Of a DNA stretch of 64,000 bases, positions 31,790 to 43,872 are shown piece by piece. A model generated the notes under the pieces. It was not told the origin of the DNA and did no database searches. It saw nothing but the letters and a program-made list of their open reading frames with translations. The stretch is from Isoetes taiwanensis (Eukaryota > Streptophyta > Lycopodiopsida > Isoetales > Isoetaceae). Within the stretch, counting starts at the first letter, position 1, and the number at the start of each line of letters is the position of its first letter. Where the stretch lies: NCBI GenBank assembly GCA_021234155.1, contig JAJEKV010000014.1, forward strand, positions 2,587,957 through 2,651,956, read 5' to 3'. A program made the translations under genes and the position numbers.

Positions 31790-34700
31790 TGGGCGGCGTA
31801 CTATGGATAGGACTCGTGGTTCTATGATGTGTGTGCATCTTGTATTTGAGAGTTTAACTATGGATAGAATATTAATGTAGAGGCTGGAGTTATTACCAAC
31901 CTATTGGCTACGTATTACGGGGTTGACAAATCGGGAATCACCTACTTGTTAGCATTGCTCAACAAATCTTTGAATTACGCATTTGATTCCTCAAGCTTCC
32001 AGCGTCGGTATTTAGTCATGTAAACTCCACATTCGCAATTTTCTTGGATTTGCGGTAAAGCGTGAAATGAACATTTCGAAACAGATTGGAGTTCAAAACT
32101 GCCATGAAGACATACCTCAACATCGTTTATACGCCATAGTTTCTCGATCCACGGTTGCCTTTTGTCAATAAGGCTTCAACATACTGAAAGGCCATTCTGA
32201 AGAATAAATAAAAACAATCTAACCAACATATGAATGTTAGAATTGAAAACTTTATATATAGTGGAAAACGGACGTAGAGGATTGTGGCGAACCCCAAAGG
32301 ATGGCGTGATCCCTATTTACGCCATTTCAAAACGCTACTTCCGGTCAATGGGGGCGATACCATTAAGGATGTTAGCTTTTAAATGTGAGAGAAAAGTCTG
32401 AAAGGTTCTGCTGAGAATAGCTAAAGCTGGACTGAAGTAGTAGATTATGTCGTTATTAATTATGTCTGTCTCCCGGACTTTCGGCGCGAACGATCTCTTA
32501 TGGTTGGCACTGCTCTACTCAAGATTTCAAGTTGTTTAATCATTTTACTTTAGAAGGCAAGCAATTTCACGTTGGTGCAAAAAATCTTTCTTCTACCAGC
32601 CTTCCTTTTTGTATTCTTCTTTATTACATTATGAGTCTCACCAATTTAGCTTTCAAAGTAGGTCTGTGAGACTCATATAGGTCAAACACACTCATTCCTT
32701 GCACAAATCCATTTTCACCAAATGAGCAAGAGCCTTATTGCCTTAAGCATGAGTTCACGGTTTCGGTATATGAATAGCATGGACGCAACTCCTTGCAAGG
32801 GGCCATATTACGATGTTCATTCTTTTTCAGATGCGTTAAAATTTGGTCAGCAGGAACTACATCTATAGTTCGAATCAAGTTATTTGGAAGGCGTAATGCA
32901 GTTGACAAATCAGGAATCACTAAGCGTTGGCGGAATTGCTCAATAACAAATGCTGAATTGCGTTATTTGATTCTCTCAAAAACTTGGCGTCATTAGCCCC
33001 TAGTCATGTAAACTCATATTCTGTTTCAGTTTTTGGTGGCGTGGAAATGGTATTTTCAAGAGCAAGATTGGAGTTCAAGCGCCGTAGGGGCGCTCAGCAT
33101 CTACGCGTTTTATCTGCGCCTTGGTTTCTCACGATCCCGATTTAGCGGCTTCTTATCACCTGAAAATGCATTCTCGAAATAAGAAATAAAGCAATCTAGC
33201 CAACATATGAATGTTAGAATTGAAAACTTATGTTGGAAAACCGGACTGTGAAGGATTGCAGCAAGACCGAAGGTCTTTTATGTCGATCCGGCACATGCAT
33301 TTCCAAGAAACATACTTCCGGTCAGATCAAGCCTTTCTTCTCTCTATCTGGCGCTATGGATGGGACCTCTATTAGTTCTATGATGTTTTATCTTGTATTT
33401 GAGAGTTTAATACTATGGATGAATGTGTAATGCGGAGCTTCAGTTATTATAACTATTGGCTACTGTACAGGTTGACTTGGAAATCAGGTGTCACTAACTG
33501 TTGGCATTGCTCAATAACAAAATGCTGGTCTGCAGTATTTGATTCCTCTCGAAAACTTGACGTCATTAGCCCACAATCATGTAAACTCACATTTTACTAC
33601 ATTTTCTTTGATTTTTAGTAAGCGTGAAATGAACTTTCAAGAGCAAGATTGGAGTTAAAACGCCATGAAGACAGCCGCCTCAACATCGTTTATACTGCCT
33701 AGTTTCTCACGATCCACGGTTGCCACTTTGTCGAAAATACAGGCTTCATCACCCTGAAAGTACATTCTCCGAAATAAATAATAAAAAGCAAATCCCAGCT
33801 AACATATGGATGTTGGAGTTGTGAAGCATAATTTGGAAAAACCTTGGACCACCTTGAGGATTGTGGCAAGACCCCAAAAGGATGCTGTAATCTGATCCCT
33901 ATTTACATGCATTTCCAAAAACATGCCTACGGTCAATAGGGGCGTGTTGTAGGATGTTGGCTTTTTAAATCAGAAGGAATGGGTTTGCAGAATGGCTAAA
34001 ACTGGACCTGTGGTAGTTATGTCTGTTGCGGTAATTATGTCTGTCTCAGACTTTGTTTTTTGAGACATTCTCTCTTGGCGGACGGCACTAACTCTGCTCA
34101 GATTTTCAAGTTTTAATCATTTTGCATGCAAAGTGTGTAAAAACGGTTTCCGTTGAATTGCAAAATCCAACTTTCCTTCTTCTGCAAAAGCCTTCGCGCA
34201 TATTCTTCTTTATTTCTATTTATGGAATTCTCTTGATTGAAAGCTTTCCAAAGTGGAGTGTCTGTGAACTCATATAAGGTCCAGCAACTCCTGTTCCCTT
34301 TTTCGTCCATTTCCACCAAATGAGCAAGAAACCTTAATACCTTATGCCATGGTTCCACCAGTTTTCAGTACCGCAAAGATAACGCTCCCGGACATAACGC
34401 CGCTTTACTGCAGGCCATATTTGATGTTCATTCTTCAGGTCGTTGCCGGAAGCTTCGGTCCAGCGGGCTTCCACATCTGCCAGTTTAGAATCCAGAGTTG
34501 TTGAGAGGCTATTGTTACAGGGTTGACAAATCGGAGATCCACTAACTGTTGGCGATTTCAATAACAAATGCTGGTCACCGCAGTAGGCGATTCTCAAAAC
34601 ACGGTGAACTGGCCCTGGTCTGTGTAAACTCATATTTTCGCATTTTCTTGGTTTTGAGTGGCGATGAAGCAGACATTTTCAAAACAGGTGGGTTTAAAAC

Positions 34701-37700
34701 TGAAGACGCAGCGCCTCAACATCTACCTTTGCTTGCGCTAGCGGTTTCTCCACGATCCACGGTTGCGGCACGTAATGGAGCTTCTTATCGCCTAAAGAAG
34801 TACATTCTCGAGTAATAAAATAAAAGCAATCGCCAACATATAGAAGATGTTAGAATTGAAAACTGCCGGTACGGAAGAGCGGACCTGTGAAAGGATTGTT
34901 AGCAAGACCGAAAGGATGCTTTGAAGTCCCCTATTTACATGTTTCGAAACCGCCACTTCCGGTCCAAGATCGGTGCTGCTTCTCTATGTCACTTTATGGA
35001 TAGGACCTCTGTGAAGTTTCCCATATGATGTGTGCCTGTCTTGTATTTGAGAGTTTAACTATGGATAAAGAATGTGTAGTGAGCTCGATTCGTATAACCT
35101 ATTGGCTGTAGCCTGGGGTTTGACAATCGCAGGGAATCACTAACTGTTGCTCCAATTATAGCCAATGCATTCTGGTATTTCTCTCAAAACTGTGTTAGCT
35201 GAATCCATGTAAACTCATTTACTGCATTTTGATTTTGGCGGTAAGCGTGGATGAACGTTTTGAGCGGAATTGGAGTTCGCAAAACCATGAAGACATGCAT
35301 AGCATCTGGTTTATACTGCCTGGTTCTGGATCACGGTTTGCTTTGTCAATAGGGAAACTCCTTTATCGCCTGAAGAGTACGTTTGCCGATAAATAAAGAA
35401 ATAATCTAGCCAACACCGCCATGGATGTTAAATTGAAAGCTTTTTATGACCTGGAAGGCGGTTATAACCGAAGGTTGGCGAATTAAAGGGATGATATACT
35501 TTGTATTGATCCTATTGCATTGCATTTCAAACTCACTTCAAGATCAGCGGGGCGTCGTGAGATGTGGCTTCGACATCAAAGAAAAGAATCTGAAGGGTTT
35601 CAGAATGGATAAAGCTTTGGACACCGGTGATTATGTCGACTACAAGTAGTGTAATACGTCCTCAACTGAGCACTGAAGCATTACGACATTCTATCTGCCA
35701 GTTGCTTCTCTCGGGGCGCAAGTTGTTTAAATCATTTTGCTACTTTAAGGCCAAACGAATTTCGTTTATGAATTACCGAAAAATCTTTAATACGCGCCGA
35801 CCCTTCCGCCGCATGTTGCTTCTTTATTCCTGTTGATTCTCTCGTTAGCTTTCCAGTGGTCATTTCGCGCGGATTCCAACACTCCATGTTCTGCTGTGTT
35901 TTCTGCACCAAAATCCGTTAGAACCTTATTGGCATGGCCGCCGGTTCCTTTGGTTTACCGCCAGTACTTCCAGCGGAATGGCATGGACGCAGGCCATATT
36001 TACGTGCCATTCGCACCAAGTTCGGGAGGCTGGATAGGCGGGGAACTTCGTATTGGTTTAGATCGGTTGTTGCGAGGCGGCCGGTTTGATGGGAATCACT
36101 AACGCTGTTGGCAGATGCTCCGAAGCTAACGATGCTGGTCGCATTGTTGGGTTGCTCTATCAAAGAAAACGACCGTCATTCCAGCCCTGATCGCCGCGAA
36201 ACTCATATTTGCCACAATTTCTTATGGTTTAGTGGCGTAAATGAACATTTTCAGAGCAGATTGCGAGATTTTCAAGTTGTTTGTCATTTTACGCTTCAGG
36301 GCGGCAAATTTCCGCGTTTGAGATTGCGAAACCTTTCTACCAGCCAACACCGCGCTGATACCTTTATTCGCCCATGGAGTCTCTTGGTCAGCTTTCTTGG
36401 GTGTCGCCGGGGCCCTCATGCATAAAGGATTCCAGCACTCTGTTTCCTTTTCATCCATTTTCACCAAAATGAGGCAAAGACGCCCCTTGCCTTAGCCATG
36501 GTTCCCCAGTTTCTCGGTGCTGGAATGGCATAAGACACTGCTTTCGCGCACGCGAATTTATATTGCAGTGTTTATTTCACTTCAGATCGTTCTCGCGGGC
36601 CGTTAGCCAAGGAACCATCCCTTAGCGTTCAGGAATCGGTTGTTTGGGCGTGGGGATTTGCAATCGGGAATCCACCTAACTGTTAGCGGTTATAGCAACA
36701 AATGGCACGGTCACCGACATTTTGGGGATTCCTCTCAAAAACTTGACGTCGACCCTGTGATCAAAAGTATGTTTATTGCCTATTGGATTTTTGGTATGAA
36801 ATGAACATTTCAAAACAAGATTGGGTTCGAAACTTCATACGCGAAGACATACATCAACATCACTCATACGCCATGGTTCTCCAGAATCCCTGATTGCGCC
36901 GTAAATGAGGCTGCTCGCCTCGAAATGCGTTCTAAAATAAAAATAAAAACAATCAACATATGAATGTTAAATTGAAAACTTTATTTTGGAAGAAGGACCA
37001 TAGCGAAAGGATTGTAGCGGGCAGAGGATTGGCGCATGATGGTCTATTGCGTGCATTTCAAAGAGCATGCACTAGTTAAGTCCGGCCCCTTTCTTCTATC
37101 ACTATGGATTGGGATACCATTGGTTCCTGTAGTGTTGACGCGCCGTATGAGTTTGCTGGATGGGGAGTGGTATTCAGGATGGAGTGTGATCAAAACGCCA
37201 GTCGGCAACCGCTCATCGTGGTCAATCACTCCGCCCGCCGTTTCACCGCGTTACGATTTTGGCGTGGCCGCAGGCGCATCGTACGTTTCACCAGAAGCCC
37301 GTAAAAACATCGACAACGCTGAATATTTGGGGTGAAACTTATGGCGGAAGAAACTGACGGCATGAAGGGTTGAAAGATTTAAAGGATGCTTTGTAATAGA
37401 TCCCTATTTACATTTTCCAAAACGCATGCCGGGTCAATAGGGGCCGTCGTAGGGATGTTGGCTTTTAAATCTGAGAAAGATACGAAAGAGTTTCTTGAAT
37501 GAATAAAGCTTGGATTTTGGTAGTTATATATGCATTTATGGTAGTATACGTACTTTCGGCGCATTTTGAACATTCTCTCTATAGTTGCTTGCTACACTCA
37601 AAGTTTTCAAATTGTTTGATAATTTTACTTCAAGGCGAAAACAATTTCCGTTGAATTGCAAAAATGCTAATACGCATGACCTTCCTTGCATATTCTTCTT

Positions 37701-40580
37701 TATTAACATTTATGAGTCTCTTGATTAAGCTTTCCAAAGTGGAATGCATTGAAGGACTCTATATAAGATTCCAACCCTCTGTTCCTTTTCATCCGTACCG
37801 CCAAAATGAGCAAAACCTTGTACCTTAGCGCTGAGTTCACGGTTCTCAGTACTAGCAATAGCATGGACATAACAACTGTGCAGGCCATATTGATATTCGA
37901 TATTCTTTTGAATCGTTCTGGTCATGAGACTATCAGTTCGAATCAAGTTGTTGGAAAGGCAATGCAGGGGTTGACAAATCGAGGAATCACTAAGCTGTTA
38001 GCGAATTGCTCAATAACAAATCTTGCAGTGCGGTGACGGTTACTCTCTCAAAACTGGCGTCATTAGCTAGTCATATAAACTCATATTTCTTGCAATTTTC
38101 TTGGATTTTTGTTAAAGCGTGAAATGAACATTTTTCAAGAGCAAGATTACCAAAGATTACTGTTTAATCATTTTACACTTCAAGGCAAAGCAATTTCCGC
38201 GTTGGTGCAAAAATCTTTTACATGACCCTTCCTTGCATATTCTAACAACATTACGTTATGGTCTCTTGATTAGCTTTCCAAAGTGGGTGTCTTGTGAGAC
38301 TCATATAAGATTCGGCCCACTCTGATGTACCATCATTTTCACCAAGTAGGCAAAACTACTTATTGCCTTGGCGGTTCACGGTTCTCGGTACTACTTGAAT
38401 AGCATGGACATAGCTCGCTGCTTTGCGGGCCGTATTTTGATGTTCATTCTTTTCAGATGGTCGCGTGCGTGATTATCTGTAGTTCAGAATCAGAAGTTGT
38501 TTGGAAGGCGTGTATGCGGGGTTGACCGTCGGGGAATCGTCACTAGCTGTTGGCGTTGCTCAATAACAAATCTTTGATGCGCGGTGTTTGATTCCCTCTC
38601 AAAAGCTTGATCATTAGCCCTGATCATGTAAACTCGCATATTTCTTTTGCCAATTTTCTTGGATTTTTGGTAAAGCGTGAAATGAACATTTTCAAGGCAA
38701 AGATGGAGTTCAAAAGCGCCATGAAGACATACCCTCAGCATCTCACGTTTACTCTGCCATAGTTTCTCCACGATCTGATTGCCGCGCATCCAATAAGGCT
38801 TCTTATCACGAAAATGCATTCGAAAATAAAATAAAAAGCAATCTATGCTTATATGAATGTTAGAATTAGCTGTAATTTGGAAGAGCAGGACGTGAAAGGT
38901 TGTGGCAAGACCACAGAGATGCTTTATGTCGATCCTATTTACATACATTTCAAAAAACATACTTAGGTGGGGATAAAGCCCTTTCTTCTCACATGCGCTG
39001 TGAATTACAGGACCTCGTGGTTCTATGATGTATTTTTGTCTTGTATTTGAGTTTAACTATGGATAGGAGAATGTGTAATGTGGGCACCGATTATTGCCTA
39101 TTGGTCATTGTGCGAGGGGTTGACAAATCGGGAATCACTAAGCGTTGGCAATTGCTCAATAACTGGAAATCTTGAGAATTACTGCGGTATTTGATTCCTC
39201 TCAAAAACTTAGCGTCATTTAGCCTAGTCATGTAAACTCACATTTCACGCAATTTTCTTGGATTTTTGATGGCATTAGAATGAACATTTTCAAAACAGAT
39301 TAGGAGTTCAAAGCGCCATGAGGGAAGCATACCTCAACATCGTTTATCTGCCACTTGGATTTCTCCGCGATCCGTTGCCTTTGTCAATGAGGCTTCTTAT
39401 CTGTAGTACATTCTCGAAATAAATAAAACAATCCCCAACCAACATATGAATGTTAGAATTGAAAGAGCTTTATATGGTAGGGAGGCAGGACTGTGAAAGG
39501 TTGTGTAAAGACGGGATGTAATCGATCCTATTTACATGCATTTTTCAAAAACATACTTAAGGTCAATGGGGCGTCCGTAGGAGAATGTTGAAGCTTTTAA
39601 ATCGAAAAGTCACGAGGTTCGCGGAATGGCTAAGCTTGGACACAGTAGTTATAATAATACGGTGGTAATTATATCGTATCTCGGAACTTTCAAGCATTTT
39701 GAACATTCTTTGCCTTAGTTGTAGCATACTGCTCAAGATTTTCAAGTTGTTTCATCATTTTTACTTCAAGGCAACAATTTCCGTTGAATTGCGAAAAATC
39801 TTTTACTTTACGCCGGAAGCCTTCCTTGCATATTCTTCGTGGTATGAGTCTCTTGATTAGCACCAAAGTGGAGTGTACATTGAGAGACTCATATAAAGAT
39901 TCAACTCTGTTCCCTTTTCATCATTTCCTGCAAATATGAAGAGTAAAAGAACCTTGTACTATGCGCCAGTTCTGGTTCGGTATATGAATAGCATGGACCT
40001 GCTCGCCTAACTGCCGGTGTATTTGATGTTCATTCTTTTTGGTCGTTAGGCGAGGTCGGTAGGAACTACATCTATAGTTCCGGTCAGTTGTTGGAAAGGC
40101 TGACGGTAATGCGGGGTTGATTAGTAGAGATCATAGCATTGGCAATTTGCTCAATAACAAATCTTTGCAGTGCGATCATTTTGATTCCTCTAAAAACTTG
40201 GCGTCATAGCCCCTGGTCATGTAGCAAGCTCATTACTTGCAATTTTCTTGGATTTTTAGTATTGGCGTGAAATGAACATTTTCGACAAGATTGGAGTTCA
40301 AAGCGCCATGAAGACATACCTCAACATCTACGTTTATCGCCATAGTTCTCACGATCCACCTGGGTTGCCAGCATTGATAAGGCTTCTTATCACACGAAAA
40401 TGCATTCTCGAAATAAATAAAAGCAATCAACCAACATATGAATGTTAGAATTGGCTTTATATTTGCGGAAGAGCGGACTGTGTGTGTGAGGTTATTTGGC
40501 AGAGACCCAGAAGGGATGCTATGTCGATCCCTATTTACATACATTTCAAAAACGCCGCCAGGTCAATGGGGCGTCATTGG
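31790..40580. repeat. array of about eleven diverged units, long and short forms largely alternating
   Basis: Units are marked by GTTGACAAATCGGGAATCAC or a variant at about 31,922, 32,901, 33,471, 34,522, 35,118, 36,084, 36,650, 37,970, 38,521, 39,119 and 40,116. Lengths are about 979, 570, 1051, 596, 966, 566, 1320, 551, 598 and 997, then a partial unit. All share a first part (GTCATGTAAACTCATATTT, GTGAAATGAACATTTTCAA, AACATATGAATGTTAGAATT, GATCCCTATTTACAT). Long units continue with GATGTTGGCTTTTAAAT, GACTCATATAAGGT and AACTACATCTATAGTTC; most short ones with GGTTCTATGATGTGTG and CTTGTATTTGAGAGTTTAAC. Units at 36,084 and 37,970 jump from the first part into the long-unit second part. No ORF is conserved between units. 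Copies differ by very frequent small insertions and deletions. Confidence 0.85.
37130..37375 (+). other. insert with bacterial/phage-like coding character inside the array
   Basis: Within the unit at 36,650 the repeat match breaks and about 245 bp of GC-richer DNA intervenes. One frame reads WYSGWSVIKTPVGNRSSWS, then YDFGVAAGASYVSPEARKNI and a stop at 37,333-37,335. After a G-rich GGGGTG and a short spacer comes ATGGCGGAAGAAACTGAC, which stops after about ten codons when the repeat resumes. A stop, a ribosome-site-like sequence and a start within a few bases is typical of bacterial or phage gene junctions. I cannot name the genes. It could be a chimeric join or artificial. Confidence 0.4.
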
Positions 40581-41305
40581 GCATACATTAACTTGAAACA
40601 AATAATACTTAATTATGAGCAGGCTTTGAAAATAAATATTTTTTACTGATAAAATTAGCGGATGAGATGCGACATCCCTGCGCGGCTTTATTGTTATATG
40701 GTGGTTTGCCATTGGGTGTGGATTTTGTCAAATCCTTGTACTTTATTTTCATGGATACTTTATGGCGGTCTTGAATATGTGATTGAAAAAGGCCACATAG
40801 GTGTGAGCTGTATAATGATGGCAACAAAACTTTTGGTTTAAAAAGGACATGGCACTTGAAAAACCATATGAATGGAGGTTCTTACGACATATTTAAATTG
40901 TGTTTCCTTGCTAAGATATTGTGCCGACTTTCTTAACGGCATGGTTGCCCTAATGAAATATGGGTGCCGATTTTCTTAATGGCATGGTAGCCAGCCAGAA
41001 ATAAACTTAGGATATAAACCAACGCAGTTTTTTGGACTCTGAAGGCACCACTGATGGCCCTAAAAAGCAGTAGATAGGCTCATGCGATCTTTGAAATAGA
41101 GCTGGCTTAATCTAATACATGTTCTGCTCCAAACTACATGACATTTATCTGGATCTAAGATTTATGATTTATGTTTACTCAGTTGTAAGATTATATAATG
41201 CAAGGCGTCAAGATTATTCAGGTTTAAAATATCAAATTACCATGACAATATGTAAGATTCGCTAAGTTTGATGATTATTGGCAGTCTCTTCAGGCTTTGG
41301 TTTGG
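40581..41305. other. no gene recognised; one short duplication
   Basis: GTGCCGACTTTCTTAACGGC at about 40,922 recurs about 44 bp downstream as GTGCCGATTTTCTTAATGGC, each followed by ATGGTTGCC or ATGGTAGCC. No coding evidence. Confidence 0.45.
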
Positions 41306-41471
41306 AGGTGCGATGTGGCGGCAGCACAAAAGCGTAGGGAGTGGATATTGGGATGAAGTGATCTTGCCTTGAAACGAGGTTCTTTTAATGTAATTGTTTA
41401 TATACTTGTGGTACATAATAGTCTTTAGCGAAGTGCTGAAGAAGAGGAAGAAGAAGAAAAGAAAGAAGAAG
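41306..41471 (+). repeat. GAA-tailed dispersed repeat, copy 3 (tail only)
   Basis: The segment GAGGTGCGATGTGGCGGC, then GTGGATATTGGGATGAAGTG, then GAGGTTCTTTTAATGTAATT, then an interrupted GAA run matches the tails of the copies ending at 43,872 and 46,784. No head was found upstream. Confidence 0.45.
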
Positions 41472-41493
41472 GCGCGCGCGCGCGCGCGCGCGC
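41472..41493. repeat. (GC)11 dinucleotide run
   Basis: An uninterrupted alternating GC run directly follows the GAA tail. The 150 bp beyond it are rich in GATCG/CGATC words and short palindromes. CG runs are uncommon in methylated plant DNA. Confidence 0.9.
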
Positions 41494-42976
41494 ATCATCG
41501 GATTCAAAGCGATCGATAATCAATCGCTTTATCAGCATCCGATCGTCAGGTATCGTCAGTCAGATATTAAGAATATCGGATCGGTTAGAGACGTCCCGTG
41601 TTAATCTCAATCGGATTAAGACAAACACGTCGATGAAGGGTGATCTTCAGTCTCGAGGTCTATAAATTAAGTCGAAGACATGTTCCTCGAGGTTAATAAG
41701 GAGCATTTATGACTTGATAATGGTGTCATAAGGACAATAGCTAGAGTGAATATTAGGATTTAAAAAGGTACCTATGTGGGATATGACACAAGATATTTAC
41801 ATGTGTGGGTCCATGACTCTTTATTAAAGAGATTAAATGGGGCAAGTGGAGTGTACACGTTCAATTTTATTAATATCTATTGCTTAAGAGTAGAACAAAG
41901 AAAGTGATGTTGTATTTAATGCTTACATGCAGCTTTGAATATATGTTTGTTGAAAGGGGATATGAAAATGCTTATTCTTGGCAATAGGTGGCGCAAAATA
42001 AGCGTCTTAATAATCTATACCATGTAAATGTAAAATCTCATATGGACGGTAGGACGGCTTTGGCTTTAAAATAGCTACTAAGGCCATTCATGACGTAGTT
42101 ACACTAGATTTGCAAAAAGACAAATACCGTTCGTGAAACTATTGAGCTGTTTTCAGGGCAAATATATTTGCCTACATGAATATTGACAGTAGATGCAAGC
42201 TTGGATACATGGTTCAATGCTATTTAGCATGAAGATGGGATAGCATTTTCGGCATCATATGACCTTGAACCTTGATGGAGTATTCTTCGGTTACATAAGG
42301 TTAACGTGGAACCTGGTGTTTTTCCTGAGTCCTGGTGGGAGTTGCGCCAGGCAAAGAATCATTGGAGGTGTTCCCACAGAATAAAAGAATGTACGTGATG
42401 TCCAAAGCTGCTACCAGGAGCAAAAGCAATTCAAGGTTATTTACTACTTTTGTGTACTTATTTAAGATCTCTATACTTGAAGAATATAACGGCTTCTCTT
42501 AGTATGCTATGCTTCCTATTTGCTGGGTAGTATTGTTTAGTATGAACTATGACGTGCTTGGATTGGCGCATCCATGTTCTTGAAATGACAGGATATAAAA
42601 TCCTGGGATGATGTCACATGCTGAAATAAGGTGCCACAGAACAGGTTGAGCTCTGTTTCTATTTATTTCAGTTCTATAGAGTTCAAGCTTTATGTTTTTA
42701 GCATGTAGATATAGAGGGGCTGAAACAGAATTATGACTATCTATGGTTGTGATAGGGGTTAGACCCGCCGTTATGTAGCTACAATATTTGTTAAGTTGTT
42801 TAGCCATAAATGAAGCAAATCATCTCAGATTATTCCAGGTCTCATTAAAAGGTCAATTTCTGAATCCCGGTTTTAGTTTGGGTAAGCAACTTGCGTGGTC
42901 TGATGTCTTCCAAAATAATGTACCCCATGGTGCCATATGTGTGGCTTAAAATCAGCCAAAACTTTTAGGAAAAATT
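41494..42976. other. no gene recognised
   Basis: ORFs are under 90 codons with no motif. The composition is still AT-rich and plant-like except for the first 150 bp. Confidence 0.45.
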
Positions 42977-43872
42977 AGGTGAGAGGGCGTGATAAAGCCA
43001 AGAGATGTCTTATAGCTTGCAGCCTTTCCTTACCATTATCTAATGCTACTAATATTGGTGCGATTTGGGTGGGTAACCAAGACATCTTCTCCCTCTCTTT
43101 TTGTCAAGGTTTGATGTAAGCTTGCAAAATAGCTACAAATGATGAAGGAATGGGTACCATGTTGAAGATGTGTCTGCTGATTTTGCTCAAAGTTTTGGGT
43201 GAGATCCTTCAAAATGTCACAATTTCATGGACTAAGTATGATTGAGGAAATTATATAGAAACGAACATGGAAATGAATTATATGTGATTAAAATAGATAT
43301 AAGGGCGGATCCTGTAACATGAAATAAACTGCACATACCAGTAGAAGTTGGATGCAATGATATTAAAGGCAGCAGAAGAATTATAGTGTGAAAAAGCCAT
43401 TTATATATATGATGGTTTATGCATAAAAAAAAGGAAGGTTGTAGCCTAAAGTGCGCTGGAAAACGGATAGAAATAAACAGGGTGTATTGGAATACTACGT
43501 GTATATTTAGCATGATGCTTCAAAAGTTGGGATTACACTTATTACACTTGCTAAAATAGAGTTATGCTGGAATGTGTTTTCTTATGTCGAGGGTTATATG
43601 GGGTGAAAATGGTTTTACGGAGGTGCGTTGTGGCTGACTTTAAAAAGCGGGGTGGATCTGTTGGGATTATGATCTCATATGAGCGGGGTTCTTTAATGTG
43701 ATTATGCCACTTTAATGTATTTATGGTCAGGTAAGAACATACAGAAAGAAGAAGAAGAAGAAGAAGAAGAAGAAGAAGAAGAAGAAGAAGAAGAGGAAAG
43801 AAGAGGAAGGAAAGAAGAAGAGAAAGAAAGAAGAAGAAAGAAAGAAAGAAGAAGAAGAAGAAGAAGAAGAAA
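42977..43872 (+). repeat. GAA-tailed dispersed repeat, copy 4 (degraded)
   Basis: The head AGGTGAGAGGGCGTGATAAA, the words TCTTATAGCTTGCAG and GGGTAACCAAGACATCTTCT, and a tail with GAGGTGCGTTGTGGCTGAC leading to an interrupted GAA/GAAA run from 43,745 follow copies 1 and 2 in order. Similarity is much weaker than between copies 1 and 2. Confidence 0.5.
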
